From contig NZ_JAFGYF010000009.1 of NCBI RefSeq assembly GCF_016921195.1, positions 62,001 through 126,000 of the forward strand: a DNA stretch of 64,000 nucleotides. The letters are read 5' to 3'. The notes below the pieces were generated by a model. It was given only the letters and a program-made list of their open reading frames with translations. It did not search any database and was not told the DNA's origin. The position numbers and the translations under genes are program-made. Shown here piece by piece: positions 1 to 8,885 of the stretch (position 1 is the stretch's first letter; each line of letters begins with the position of its first letter). The stretch comes from Cellulosimicrobium cellulans. Lineage in GTDB: Bacteria; Actinomycetota; Actinomycetes; Actinomycetales; Cellulomonadaceae.

Positions 1-40
1 TGCGCCGCTGACCCTCCCTGCCCCTGGCACCTCGGTCCAG

Positions 41-97
41 CCGAGCACGACGTTGCTGTCGTGATCCGCCGGATGACGACAGCAACGTCGTGCTCGG
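41..97. terminator. Perfect 22-bp inverted repeat, likely terminator
   Basis: Arms at 41-62 and 76-97 pair without mismatch around a 13-nt loop (63-75). It lies just past the stop codon of the GH87 gene on the minus strand. There is no T-tract, as is usual for high-GC actinobacterial terminators. The arm and the loop sequence CCGGATG recur at 59186-59243, so this is one copy of a repeated hairpin. Confidence 0.7.
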
Positions 98-145
98 CCG
101 CGCGCCACGTCGTGGTTGAGCGTGCACGATCGCGAGCGGGTCGGG

Positions 146-3100
146 TCAGAAGCCCGAGTTGCCGCTCCCACGGTGCAGCGTGAAGCCCATGTCGTTGAGC
201 AAGCCGCCGGAACCCGAACCCGACACCGTGGTGTTCGCGAACGACGCGCTGCCCGTCGCGTGGATCTCGATGCCGTGGGTCCCCGAGCCCGTGACGCTCA
301 CCCGGTCGAAGCTGACCTGCTGGATCGACTTCTGCCAGGACATGAGCACGCCCGCGTAGGTGCTGTCGACGATCTCGACGTCCCGGACCACGATCGGCGC
401 GTCGATCGCGTGCACGTCCGCGTAGATCCACAGCGCGCCGAGCTCCGCGGGCCAGTTGGGCTCACGGCTGCCGGTCCGGACGAGCGTGTTGCGCTGGACC
501 GTCGTCGTCCCGCTGAACGGCACCCCGAAGCGCGTGCTGATCGCGATGCCGGCGGCGGCGTTGACCGTGTCCGCCACGACGTTGTCCTCGACCCGGTTGC
601 CCGTCCCGCCGTACACCGCGAGGCCGTTGGCGAGCGCCGGCGCCTGCACGGTGTTGAACGCGAACACGCTGTTCGTCACCGGGCCGCCGTCGGACCACAT
701 GGCGAGGGCGTCGTCGCCGGTGTTGCGGAACGTGGACTGCACGACGCGCGAGTTCGACACGTCGGTGCGGAAGTTCACGCCGTCCGCGTACGTGTCGCGC
801 ACGCGCAGCCCGACGGCGAGCACGTCCCTCGACCCCGGTCGCACCCACAGCGCGACCTTGGTGTGCTGGACCCACACGTTCTGGATCAGCGTGTCGCTCG
901 CGAAGTCGCCCTCGATCGCGGCCTGCGAGTTCGCGTCGTCACGGACTGTCGCGTCCCCGAGGATCGCCAGGTCGGCGATCGTGACGCCACCGCCCGTCCC
1001 GTAGAAGCCACCCTTGGAGCCGGTGCCCTGGAGCACCGAGTGCCACGGTCCGGCGCCGAGCACGGTGACGCCCTGGACCTGGACCGCGTCGTTGACGTGG
1101 AACGTCCCCGCCGGGATCCACACGGGAACGCCGGTGCTCCTCGCCTCGGCGACGGCGGCCCGGATCGCGGCGGTGTCGTCCCCACCGCCCGACGTCGCGC
1201 CGTGCGTCGTGATCGACACGGCGCCCGCGGGCGGCGTGAGCGGATCGGGGACGACCTCCGCCTCGACGAGGTCGACGTCGACGTACGGGACGGTCGCCGT
1301 GTCCTTGCGCAGCATGATGACGGTGCCGGCCGGGTGGTCGCCGATCGCGACGCGGAGCTCGTCGTAGTAGCGGTGCGGGCTGCCGAGCGAGGGGTCGTCG
1401 TGGAACGGATACTCGCCGTAGACCCACGCGTGCTTCGAGGTGAGCGTCGCGTCGGTGACCTTGGTGCCGTTCGCGTAGATCCCGAGCGAGGAGGTGAGCC
1501 CGCCACCCGCCGGGGCGTCGGGGATCGAGTAGCGCAGCACGAGCCCGCTCGCGGGCTTGGTCAACGTGATGCTGACCTGCTCACCCGTCGCGTCGAGCCG
1601 CACCGCGCGGCGCCCGCTCGACTCGGCCTGGACGGTTCCGTACGTGCGCGACGCCGCGAGGACGCTGCCGCTCGTCGAGCCCGCCTCGGCCTCGTACTGG
1701 GTGTACGGGGTCGTGGCTCCGCGCTCCGCGAGCGCGCTCTCGCCGGTCGCGACGAGGCTGTCGACCGCGACGTCCGCGCCCGACGTCGTCGCGCGCAGGG
1801 CGACGGTGTTGACGCCCGCGCGCAGCGGCACGGCCGCGGTCGCCGTGCGCCACCCGGAGCCGGACGACAGGGCGACCGTCCCCTCGGTGCGGCCGTTCAC
1901 CACGAGGCCGAGCGTCCGCGTCGACCCCGAGGTGTTCGCGAAGCGGACGGTGAGCGTCTGCGCCCCGGCCTCCTCCGCGGCCAGGGTCCGGACGACACGG
2001 GCACCCGCCGTCGTGAAGCCGGTCGCATACCCGTCGCCGGTGTAGCCGGCGACGGCCGTCGACGCCGTCACGCCACCCGCGAGGAAGGCGGCCTCCGCCT
2101 CACCCGCTCCGCCGGCCGGCGCCTCCGGCTCCTCGGGGTCCGTCCCCGCTGCCGTGACGGTCAGGTTGTCGAGGTTGGCGTTGCCGTCGTCCGCCGTGCC
2201 GTACGCGTACGAGATCGTGTGGTTGCCCGCGGCGAGGGTGACGCGCGTGGTGACGGTGCCCCAGGCCGCCCAGCCCGACGTCGGGGCGAGCGCGACCTGC
2301 TGGGCCGTGCCGCCGTCGACCTGCAGCGAGAACGTGCGGGGCGAGCCGGTCCCGTTCGCGTACCGCAGCGCGAGGTCGTACGACCCGGCGGACGCGGTCG
2401 CGACGGCGAACGTCACCGTCGCCGAGCCGCGGTTGGCGTCGGTGAAGCCGGCGACGAAGCCGGCGCCCGTGTACCCGGCGTGCTCGGTCGACACGACGGC
2501 GCCGCCGGAGAGCGCCGCCTGCTCCGCCTCGAACAACGGTCCTGCGCTCGCTCCGGAGCCGGGAGAGGGCGGCGTCACGTCGAGATGGTCCAGGTTGACG
2601 TTGCCGGAGTCCGGCGAGCCGAACCGGTACGCGACGGAGTGGCTCCCGGCGGTCAGCTCGACGCTCGTCGAGACCGTGCCCCAGGTGCCCCAGCCCGCGG
2701 TCGCGGGGAGCGTCACCTGGCGCGCGGCGCCGCCGTCGACGACGAGGCTCAGGGTCTTCGGCGCGGTCGTGCCGTTGGCGTAGCGCAGCGTGAGCGTGTG
2801 GCTCCCGGCGGAGCCGGCGGAGACCGCGAACGTGGTCGTGGCCGAACCCTTGTTGCCGTCGGTGTAGCCGCCGACGAAGCCGGCGCCGGTGTACCCGGCG
2901 TGGTCGCTCGCGACGACGGCTCCGCCGGACAGCGCCGCGGCCTCGGCCTCGTAGCGGGTAGGAGCGGCGCTCGCGGGTGCGACGACTGCGCCGAGCAGCG
3001 TCGCGACGAGTGCGCTCGTCGTCAGCGCGGCGAGCGCGCGGGCGAGGTGTCGGGGTGCTCGGCGACGGCGTCGACCGTCGTGCCCGGGGGGCGCGGCCGT

Positions 3101-3157
3101 CCGGATGGTGCGGGTCGGCGTCGGACGGGGTGCAGCGTGCTCGAGGATGAGTCGCAC
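146..3157 (-). CDS. Secreted GH87 alpha-1,3-glucanase (mycodextranase-type) with three CBM35/CBM6-like modules
   Basis: A secreted enzyme predicted to cut alpha-1,3-glucan, a polymer of fungal cell walls and dental plaque. From the GTG at 3157, an arginine block (residues 29-36) and a hydrophobic stretch lead to a PASA cleavage site near residue 64. Three similar beta-sandwich modules follow (about 68-190, 205-325, 335-450), each opening with EAE and containing AGYTG, typical of CBM35/CBM6. Residues 460-1003 form a parallel beta-helix with the GH87 pattern NTGDDALAMW. D792, D815 and D816 have the same 23/24-residue spacing as the three catalytic aspartates I recall for Paenibacillus AglFH1. 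AGGAAG lies 10 nt before GTG 3157; an ATG at 3232 would add 25 residues but has no visible ribosome site. The gene stands alone. Confidence 0.85.
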   Translation of the reverse strand: MRLILEHAAPRPTPTRTIRTAAPPGHDGRRRRRAPRHLARALAALTTSALVATLLGAVVAPASAAPTRYEAEAAALSGGAVVASDHAGYTGAGFVGGYTDGNKGSATTTFAVSAGSAGSHTLTLRYANGTTAPKTLSLVVDGGAARQVTLPATAGWGTWGTVSTSVELTAGSHSVAYRFGSPDSGNVNLDHLDVTPPSPGSGASAGPLFEAEQAALSGGAVVSTEHAGYTGAGFVAGFTDANRGSATVTFAVATASAGSYDLALRYANGTGSPRTFSLQVDGGTAQQVALAPTSGWAAWGTVTTRVTLAAGNHTISYAYGTADDGNANLDNLTVTAAGTDPEEPEAPAGGAGEAEAAFLAGGVTASTAVAGYTGDGYATGFTTAGARVVRTLAAEEAGAQTLTVRFANTSGSTRTLGLVVNGRTEGTVALSSGSGWRTATAAVPLRAGVNTVALRATTSGADVAVDSLVATGESALAERGATTPYTQYEAEAGSTSGSVLAASRTYGTVQAESSGRRAVRLDATGEQVSITLTKPASGLVLRYSIPDAPAGGGLTSSLGIYANGTKVTDATLTSKHAWVYGEYPFHDDPSLGSPHRYYDELRVAIGDHPAGTVIMLRKDTATVPYVDVDLVEAEVVPDPLTPPAGAVSITTHGATSGGGDDTAAIRAAVAEARSTGVPVWIPAGTFHVNDAVQVQGVTVLGAGPWHSVLQGTGSKGGFYGTGGGVTIADLAILGDATVRDDANSQAAIEGDFASDTLIQNVWVQHTKVALWVRPGSRDVLAVGLRVRDTYADGVNFRTDVSNSRVVQSTFRNTGDDALAMWSDGGPVTNSVFAFNTVQAPALANGLAVYGGTGNRVEDNVVADTVNAAAGIAISTRFGVPFSGTTTVQRNTLVRTGSREPNWPAELGALWIYADVHAIDAPIVVRDVEIVDSTYAGVLMSWQKSIQQVSFDRVSVTGSGTHGIEIHATGSASFANTTVSGSGSGGLLNDMGFTLHRGSGNSGF

Positions 3158-3255
3158 CGGGTGTCTGCTTCCTGTCGGGAGCCGCCCTCGTTGGCGGCTC
3201 GGGGCACCGCAGGCTTTCAGGGGCATCCGCACCGATGCCCGCGTCGACGCAGCGA

Positions 3256-3268
3256 TTTAGCGTTAAAC
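3256..3268. promoter_or_regulatory. Possible LacI-type operator upstream of the GH87 gene
   Basis: TTTAGCGTTAAA is an A/T-rich near-palindrome (10 of 12 positions symmetric, CG-type centre) in otherwise very GC-rich DNA, about 100 bp upstream of the GH87 start. LacI-family operators often have a central CG flanked by TTA/TAA half-sites, so sugar-responsive control is plausible. No regulator is adjacent. This is inference from one short site. Confidence 0.35.
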
Positions 3269-3415
3269 CTGCGGGATGATCATGAACCTACCACCGGATC
3301 GGAGGTCGTGACCAGTGCCGAGCCGACTCCCGGGGCTGCGTCCCGATGAGTTCCGGCCGGCTCCGCAGTCCATCCCGAACGTCGACCCCCACCATCCCGA
3401 CCGGAAGGCCACCTC

Positions 3416-4039
3416 ATGACCGCGAGGCTCGTGTCCACCCTGTTCCTCTCGCTCGACGGCGTCGCCGAGATCGACCCGGCCTGGCACTTCCCGTACTTCG
3501 ACGACAACATGGCGGCCGCCGTCGACGAGGACTACCAGGACGTCGACGCGCTGCTGCTCGGGCGGGTCACGTACGACAGCTTCGTCGGCGCGTGGCCCGA
3601 GCGGGAGACCGCCGGGGGCGAGGACGCGTCGTTCGCCGCACGGCTGGGGGACATGCGCAAGATCGTCGCGACGCGCGGCGACCAGGACCTCGGGTGGCGG
3701 AACGTCGAGCGCGTCGACGGCGACCTCGTCGACGCCGTGCGCGCGCTCAAGGAGGAGCCAGGCCTGGGCAAGGTTCTCGTCGCCGGGTCGATCTCGGTCG
3801 TCCGCCAGCTCCTCGCCGCCGGGCTGCTCGACGAGCTGCGGCTGCTCGTCCACCCCGTCGCGGCGCGCACGGGCGAGCGCCTGTTCGACGAGGGCGAGCC
3901 GGTCTACCCGCTCACGCTCCTGCGCTCCGAGACGTTCCCGACGGGCGTCGTGCGCCTGGTCTACGCGCCCGCCGAGGCACCGGGCGAGGTCGCGTACGAG
4001 GACGTCGCGGGCACGGTGCCGTCCGGGAACGCGGACTGA
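3416..4039 (+). CDS. Dihydrofolate reductase family protein (RibD C-terminal domain-like)
   Basis: A 207-residue cytoplasmic protein with the RibD C-terminal/DHFR-like fold. It opens with a beta strand and SLDGVAE, the usual start of this family, and continues with LLLGRVTYDSF and VLVAGSISVVRQLLAAGLLDELRLLVHP in two segments, the typical nucleotide-binding GS motif and LxDELxL signature. Members are NADPH-dependent reductases of unknown substrate, not confirmed folate enzymes. It is monocistronic, followed after 110 bp by a lipoprotein gene. The ATG at 3416 is preceded by GGAAGG. Confidence 0.8.
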   Translation: MTARLVSTLFLSLDGVAEIDPAWHFPYFDDNMAAAVDEDYQDVDALLLGRVTYDSFVGAWPERETAGGEDASFAARLGDMRKIVATRGDQDLGWRNVERVDGDLVDAVRALKEEPGLGKVLVAGSISVVRQLLAAGLLDELRLLVHPVAARTGERLFDEGEPVYPLTLLRSETFPTGVVRLVYAPAEAPGEVAYEDVAGTVPSGNAD

Positions 4040-4149
4040 GCCCCTGCCGACGCGGGGAGGGCGTACGCCTCGCCCTCGCGTCTCCGGCCCGCCCCGGTCA
4101 CCTCCCGCGCGGGATGCAAGGACCCGCGACACCACGACACGGTGGGGGC

Positions 4150-4605
4150 ATGAGGACGACGACGGCCGCGGTCGTGATCCCGGCGGTGCTGGGGCTCCTC
4201 GTCGTCGCGGGGTGCGCGACGACAGGCACGCCCGCGCCGGCCGACGACGCCTCCACGTCGCCGGGCGCCGACGTCGTGGGGGAGGCGGCCCCGCCGTCGG
4301 CGTTCGTCAACCGGGATCCGCTCGACTCCTGCGGTGACCTGCGGCTCGACCAAGGGGAGTCCGTCCCGGACGATGCCTACCGCTGCCTCGACGACGCTGC
4401 GGCGACGGGCGCGGAGCTCGTGGTCACGCTGCCGACGACGGAGGGCGACCCGATCGTGAACTACTACAGGGTCGGCCCGGGGATCGAGGGTCTCGAGATC
4501 TTCGTCGACGCGACCCGAGACACGTACGGCTCCGGGCAGTGGGCGCACCTGCGCTGCCCCGCCGCGGAGTCGGCGTCGGAGCCGGGGGAGTGCCGCGCGG
4601 CCTGA
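4150..4605 (+). CDS. Small secreted lipoprotein of unknown function
   Basis: A 151-residue protein. The N-terminus has a short hydrophobic stretch and a lipobox VVAGC with the lipidated cysteine at about residue 22, followed by a Thr/Pro/Ala-rich spacer. The mature part has four more cysteines (in DSCGD, YRCLDD, LRCPA and GECRA), which could form two disulfides. A segment with NYYRVGPG may be a small beta-sheet domain. I do not recognise the family. The ATG at 4150 follows GGTGGGGG. The strong hairpin at 4641-4682 ends transcription from this gene and from pgi. Confidence 0.65.
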   Translation: MRTTTAAVVIPAVLGLLVVAGCATTGTPAPADDASTSPGADVVGEAAPPSAFVNRDPLDSCGDLRLDQGESVPDDAYRCLDDAAATGAELVVTLPTTEGDPIVNYYRVGPGIEGLEIFVDATRDTYGSGQWAHLRCPAAESASEPGECRAA

Positions 4606-4640
4606 GCCCCGGAGAGGACGACCCTGCTCGCCCGCGAGGA

Positions 4641-4682
4641 CGACATGGGGGACGTCATCCGGCGGATGACGTCCCCCTGTCG
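4641..4682. terminator. Bidirectional terminator between lipoprotein gene and pgi
   Basis: Arms 4641-4660 and 4664-4682 pair over about 19 bp with one bulge and a 3-nt loop. It sits between two convergent genes (stop codons at 4605 and 4699). Its centre, GTCATCCGGCGGATGAC, resembles the loop region of the hairpins at 41-97 and 59186-59243. Confidence 0.8.
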
Positions 4683-4698
4683 TGTTCGGCGGGTGCGG

Positions 4699-6426
4699 TC
4701 AGTTGCGCAGGTCGAGGTAGCGGTCGATGAGGGCGGCAGTGGACGGGTCCTGCGCGGCGAGCGCGTCCTCGTCGCCCGCGACGGCCGGCGCGATCTCGAG
4801 TGCGAGCTTCTTGCCGAGCTCGACGCCCCACTGGTCGAAGCTGTCGATGCCCCACACGACGCCCTGCACGAACGTGATGTGCTCGTAGAGCGCGATGAGC
4901 TGGCCCAGCACCGACGGCGTGAGCGCGGGCGCGAGGATCGACGTCGTCGGGCGGTTGCCCGGGAACGTGCGGGCGCTGACGAGGTGCTCCGCCGTTCCCT
5001 CCGCACGGACCTCGTCCGCCGTCTTGCCGAACGCGAGCGCCTTGGTCTGGGCGAAGAAGTTCGCGAGGAACAGCCCGTGGACGTCCGCGCCCGGCTGGAC
5101 GGCGCCGCCGTCGCCGACCTCGTCCGTCAGCGGGTGCGCCGGGTTGGCGACGGCGATGAAGTCCGCCGGGATGAGCCGGGTGCCCTGGTGGATGAGCTGG
5201 TAGAACGCGTGCTGGCCGTTGGTGCCGGGCTCGCCCCAGAAGATCTCCCCCGTCTCCGTCGTCACGGGCGAGCCGTCCCAGCGCACGCGCTTGCCGTTGG
5301 ACTCCATGGTGAGCTGCTGGAGGTACGCCGGGAAGCGGTGCAGGTACTGCGCGTAGGGCAGCACCGCGTGCGTGTGCGCGTCGAGGAAGTTGACGTACCA
5401 CACGTTGAGCAGCGCCATGAGGACGGGCACGTTGCGCTCGAACGGCGTGCGGCGCACGTGCTCGTCGATCGCGTGGAAGCCCGCGAGCAGCTCGGCGAAG
5501 CGGTCCGGGCCGATCGCGATGGCGAGCGACGTCCCGATCGCCGAGTCCACGGAGTAGCGCCCACCGACCCAGTCCCAGAACCCGAACGCGTTCGCCGGGT
5601 CGATGCCGAACGCCGCGACCTTGTCGAGCGCGGTCGAGACGGCCACGAAGTGCTGCGCGACGGCGGCCTGCCGCGACTCGTCCGTGTCCTCGAGCGCGCC
5701 GACCGCCGCGAGCTCCGTCCACAGCCAGTCGCGCGCGAGGCGCGCGTTGGTCAGGGTCTCGAGCGTGCCGAACGTCTTCGACGCGACGATGAACAGCGTC
5801 GTGCGCGGGTCGAGGCCCGCCGTCTTCTCCGCGACGTCCGTCGGGTCGATGTTGGAGACGAACCGGACCTCGATGTCCTGGTGCTTGTAGGGCAGCAGCG
5901 CCTCGTACGCCATGACGGGGCCCAGGTCGGAGCCGCCGATGCCGATGTTCACGACCGTGCGCACGCGCTCGCCCGTGACGCCCGTCCACTCGCCCGAGCG
6001 GACCTTGTCCGCGAACGCGTAGACCTTGGCGAGCTCGGCGTGAACGTCCGCGTCGACGTCCTGGCCGTCGACGACGAGGTGCTCGTCGTCGCCGAGCGGG
6101 GTCGGTCGGCGCAGGGCGGTGTGCAGGACGGCGCGGTCCTCCGTGACGTTGATGTGCTCGCCCGTGAACATCGCCTCGAGGCGGTCGTCGAGGCGGACCT
6201 CCTCGGCGAGGCGCACGAGCAGCTCGAGCGTCTCGTCCGTGACGAGGTTCTTCGACAGGTCGACCGTGAGGTCGGCGGCCTGGTGCGTGAGGCGCCGGGC
6301 GCGGTCCGGGTCGGCCGCGAACCAGGTGCGCAGGTCCGGCTCCACGGTGTCGCGGTGCACGGTCAGCGCGGTCCAGGACGGGGTGGAGGTGGGGTCGATC
6401 GGCGGCGGCACGGGCTGCGAGGTCAT
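4699..6426 (-). CDS. pgi: Glucose-6-phosphate isomerase
   Basis: A 575-residue cytoplasmic enzyme interconverting glucose 6-phosphate and fructose 6-phosphate in glycolysis and gluconeogenesis. Family signatures are clear: the phosphosugar-binding GIGGSDLGP segment, VSNIDPTD, the glutamate-containing [16 protein letters not shown] signature, and [26 protein letters not shown] in two parts with the catalytic Glu/His region. The length is slightly above the usual 550. It is a single gene, convergent with a lipoprotein gene. The first methionine (6426) is followed by [18 protein letters not shown], an N-terminus typical of actinobacterial Pgi. Confidence 0.97.
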   Translation of the reverse strand: MTSQPVPPPIDPTSTPSWTALTVHRDTVEPDLRTWFAADPDRARRLTHQAADLTVDLSKNLVTDETLELLVRLAEEVRLDDRLEAMFTGEHINVTEDRAVLHTALRRPTPLGDDEHLVVDGQDVDADVHAELAKVYAFADKVRSGEWTGVTGERVRTVVNIGIGGSDLGPVMAYEALLPYKHQDIEVRFVSNIDPTDVAEKTAGLDPRTTLFIVASKTFGTLETLTNARLARDWLWTELAAVGALEDTDESRQAAVAQHFVAVSTALDKVAAFGIDPANAFGFWDWVGGRYSVDSAIGTSLAIAIGPDRFAELLAGFHAIDEHVRRTPFERNVPVLMALLNVWYVNFLDAHTHAVLPYAQYLHRFPAYLQQLTMESNGKRVRWDGSPVTTETGEIFWGEPGTNGQHAFYQLIHQGTRLIPADFIAVANPAHPLTDEVGDGGAVQPGADVHGLFLANFFAQTKALAFGKTADEVRAEGTAEHLVSARTFPGNRPTTSILAPALTPSVLGQLIALYEHITFVQGVVWGIDSFDQWGVELGKKLALEIAPAVAGDEDALAAQDPSTAALIDRYLDLRN

Positions 6427-6552
6427 GACCCCAAACTACTGACCGCCGTCGGCGCTCGCCCACCTCGACCGTCCCGCGGTCGATGGTCCGGTGGCCTGAC
6501 GAACGGCCCCGTCGGTCCCTGGCGCCGGGTGGCGTGGTGCGGGCGAGGGTGC

Positions 6553-7428
6553 TCAGGCGGCGTCGTGACGGCGGAGGAACCCCTGGACGACCGGCAGGAC
6601 GTGCTCCGGCAGCTGCCACAGGACGCCGTGCCCTCCACCCGCGACGAGCTCGACCTCCGCGTCCGGCACGTGGTCGAGCACGCGCCGAGCCGCCGCCCGC
6701 GGGTCGCCGAGCCGGGTCTCGGCGCCGAAGAACGCGAGCGTGGGGGTCGTGATCGCCGCGAGGCCCGCATCGTCGAGCGGGCTCGGCCAGGGCGTACGAC
6801 GGCGGAAGCGCATCGCCGCGCGCGCGAGCGCCCGGTCCTCGGCGGTGGGCTCCGCGCCGGGGCTGAGCCACGCGTCGAGACGGGCGAACCGCCGCTCGGT
6901 GGGCCACAGCGAGGTGGTGACCATGCGCGCGAGCACCCTCGGCGACGGCTTGACGAGGGTCGTGATCCCCTCGCCGAGGGTGAGGCTCGCCAGCCGTTCC
7001 GGGGCACGTCCCCCGAGGAGGGCGGCGAACCAGGCGCCCTCCGAGTAGCCCAGGACGTGCGCGCGCTCGAGACCGAGCCCGTCGAGCAGCTGCTCGCCCC
7101 ACGCGCCGTAGTCGGTCGGCCGGGTCAGCGGGGCGGTCTGCACGCTCCGCCCGGCGGTCCCGACGACGTCGGGTGCGTGGACGACGCGGTCCTCGGCCAG
7201 GCGTGCGACGACGGCGTGCCAGCTGAGGCCGGTGCCGAGAAGACCGTGCAGCAGCACGAGCGGGGTCCGCTCCCCGGTGCCGGACGTGCGGACGTGGGTG
7301 GTCCCGAACGCCGTGCCCACCTCGGTCTCGGTGGACGGGAGCGGCCAGCGGGTGGCCAGCTTCACGTACGCGCGCTCGTAGGCGCGCCGTGCGGCGTCGT
7401 CCCGGAACGCCCCGAGGGAGGTGGTCAT
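6553..7428 (-). CDS. Alpha/beta hydrolase
   Basis: A 291-residue cytoplasmic hydrolase of the alpha/beta fold. LVLLHGLLGTG forms the oxyanion-hole segment, GYSEGAW is the nucleophile elbow (Gly-x-Ser-x-Gly), and a late GGGHGVLW carries the catalytic histidine. The substrate cannot be deduced. The start at 7428 has GAGGAG just upstream; an in-frame codon at 7464 would run into the operator and is less likely. The gene is divergent from a TetR regulator, and the operator at 7448-7485 lies between them, so the regulator probably represses both. A small hydrolase under a TetR repressor often serves detoxification or esterase roles; that is inference. Confidence 0.85.
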   Translation of the reverse strand: MTTSLGAFRDDAARRAYERAYVKLATRWPLPSTETEVGTAFGTTHVRTSGTGERTPLVLLHGLLGTGLSWHAVVARLAEDRVVHAPDVVGTAGRSVQTAPLTRPTDYGAWGEQLLDGLGLERAHVLGYSEGAWFAALLGGRAPERLASLTLGEGITTLVKPSPRVLARMVTTSLWPTERRFARLDAWLSPGAEPTAEDRALARAAMRFRRRTPWPSPLDDAGLAAITTPTLAFFGAETRLGDPRAAARRVLDHVPDAEVELVAGGGHGVLWQLPEHVLPVVQGFLRRHDAA

Positions 7429-7447
7429 GGTGGGCTCCTCGACGTAG

Positions 7448-7485
7448 TGATATGCCCGTACCATAATGGTGGTACGGGCATATCA
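7448..7485. promoter_or_regulatory. TetR operator, perfect 16-bp dyad
   Basis: Arms 7448-7463 and 7470-7485 are exact reverse complements separated by 6 nt. The half-site begins TGATATGCCC and ends GTACCA. It fills the gap between the hydrolase start (7428) and the TetR start (7538). The A/T-rich ends (TGATAT, ATATCA) may also serve as promoter -10 elements. Confidence 0.9.
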
Positions 7486-7537
7486 TCAAGCGGGTGGCGG
7501 AGCCGGGCCGGACCGGGAGCGCCGGAGGGGAGCAGGG

Positions 7538-8173
7538 ATGCCGCGGCTGGTTGACCACGCGGAACGGCGCGAGCAGATCACCGACGCGGCGCGCCGCGTC
7601 ATCGGACGGGAGGGGCTCGACGCCGCCACGTTCCAGGCGGTCGCGGCCGAGGCCGGCGTGTCGGTACGCCTGGTCCAGTACTACTTCGGCAACAAGGAGG
7701 GACTCCTCGCCGCGACGCACCGGGCGGTGATCGACGCCTCCGCCGCCCGCTTCGGCACCGGCGGGCCCGCACCCGGGCCGCCCCCTCCGCCGCGCGACGT
7801 GCTGCGGGGGGTCGTGGCGGGGCTCCTGCCGCTCGACGCCCAGCGACGGGAGGACGCCGTCGTGCTCGCCGCGTTCCATGCCGCCGCGCTGACCCGGGAC
7901 GCCGCGGCACGGGAGGCGCTGCTGCCTGCGCCCCGCGCGCTCGTCGACGTCGTCGCCGCCCAGCTCGACCGGGCGCGCGGCGCCACCCCCACGGGGCGTG
8001 GCGAGCGAGACGTGGGGACGGGCCGGGACGCCGAGCTCGTGCTCGCGACCCTCGCGGGCCTCACGCAGTCGGTCGTGGCCGGCCACCTGGAGGCGGGGCA
8101 GGCGCTCGCCGTGGCCGATCGGCTGCTCGACCACCTGTTCGCCGCGCCGACGGGCGGGCCTACGCCGACGTGA
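7538..8173 (+). CDS. TetR-family transcriptional repressor
   Basis: A 211-residue regulator. Residues 8-58 are the TetR helix-turn-helix: RREQITDAARRVI, then FQAVAAEAGVSVRLVQYYFGNKEGLL, with the family's YYF-x-NKE ending. The remainder is an Ala/Arg-rich ligand-binding domain of unknown specificity. The start at 7538 is supported by GGAGGGG a few bases upstream; an earlier in-frame GTG would overlap the operator. It is divergent from an alpha/beta hydrolase and about 105 bp upstream of a second hydrolase gene on the same strand, so the regulator may control both. Confidence 0.92.
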   Translation: MPRLVDHAERREQITDAARRVIGREGLDAATFQAVAAEAGVSVRLVQYYFGNKEGLLAATHRAVIDASAARFGTGGPAPGPPPPPRDVLRGVVAGLLPLDAQRREDAVVLAAFHAAALTRDAAAREALLPAPRALVDVVAAQLDRARGATPTGRGERDVGTGRDAELVLATLAGLTQSVVAGHLEAGQALAVADRLLDHLFAAPTGGPTPT

Positions 8174-8278
8174 CCCCCGGGAGCGCGCGTGGGTGGCCGG
8201 GGCCACGATGGGCTCGGCGCGTCCACCGGCGCCCACCACGCCCGCCGCTCGCGGGCGTCCGAGTCCGAGGGAGGACCG

Positions 8279-8857
8279 ATGGCTGAGGTAGTGCTGTTCC
8301 ACCACGTGCAGGGGCTGACGGACGGCGTGCGCACGATCGCCGAGGCGCTGCGGGGCGCGGGGAACGTCGTGCACACGCCCGACCTGTTCGAGGGGCGCAC
8401 GTTCGCGACCCTCGACGAGGGCATGGCGCACGTGCAGGAGCTGGGCTTCGGCACCGTCCTGGAGCGGGGACGGGCCGTCGCCGACGGCTACGACGCGAGC
8501 GTCGTCTATGCGGGGATCTCGCTCGGTGTCCTGCCCGCGCAAATGCTCGCCCAGACGCGCGCCGGCGCGAAGGGCGCGGTGCTGCTCGAGGCCTGCGTAC
8601 CGGTCTCGGAGTTCGGCGAGGCCTGGCCCGACGCCGTCCCCGTGCAGGTGCACGGCATGGACGCCGACCCGTCGTTCGCGGGGGAGGGCGACCTCGACGC
8701 CGCGCGTGAGCTCGTGGACTCCACGCCCGACGCCGAGCTGTTCGTCTACCCCGGCGACCGGCACCTGTTCACCGACCCGAGCCTGTCGTCGTACGAGCCG
8801 GAGGCCGCCGCGCTCGTCACCGAGCGGGTGATCCGCTTCCTCGACGGCATCCGCTGA
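8279..8857 (+). CDS. Dienelactone hydrolase family protein
   Basis: A 192-residue alpha/beta-fold hydrolase of the dienelactone hydrolase family. LFHHVQGLTDGV matches the early strand-turn, TPDLFEG the second strand, and GISLG the nucleophile elbow. A serine replaces the cysteine seen in classic chlorocatechol-pathway enzymes, as in many actinobacterial paralogues. VHGMDADPSF precedes the acid and GDRHLFTDP carries the histidine. The ATG at 8279 follows GAGGGAGG. There is no pathway partner nearby, so the substrate is unknown. Confidence 0.85.
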   Translation: MAEVVLFHHVQGLTDGVRTIAEALRGAGNVVHTPDLFEGRTFATLDEGMAHVQELGFGTVLERGRAVADGYDASVVYAGISLGVLPAQMLAQTRAGAKGAVLLEACVPVSEFGEAWPDAVPVQVHGMDADPSFAGEGDLDAARELVDSTPDAELFVYPGDRHLFTDPSLSSYEPEAAALVTERVIRFLDGIR

Positions 8858-8885
8858 GCGGCCGACGTCGCGGCGGCCTCCGGGG

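Noticed and set aside
116-3349. Very long open frame antisense to the GH87 gene
   Set aside because: It is an Arg/Val/Asp-rich shadow produced by GC-ending codons of the real gene on the other strand. It has no domain and no ribosome site.
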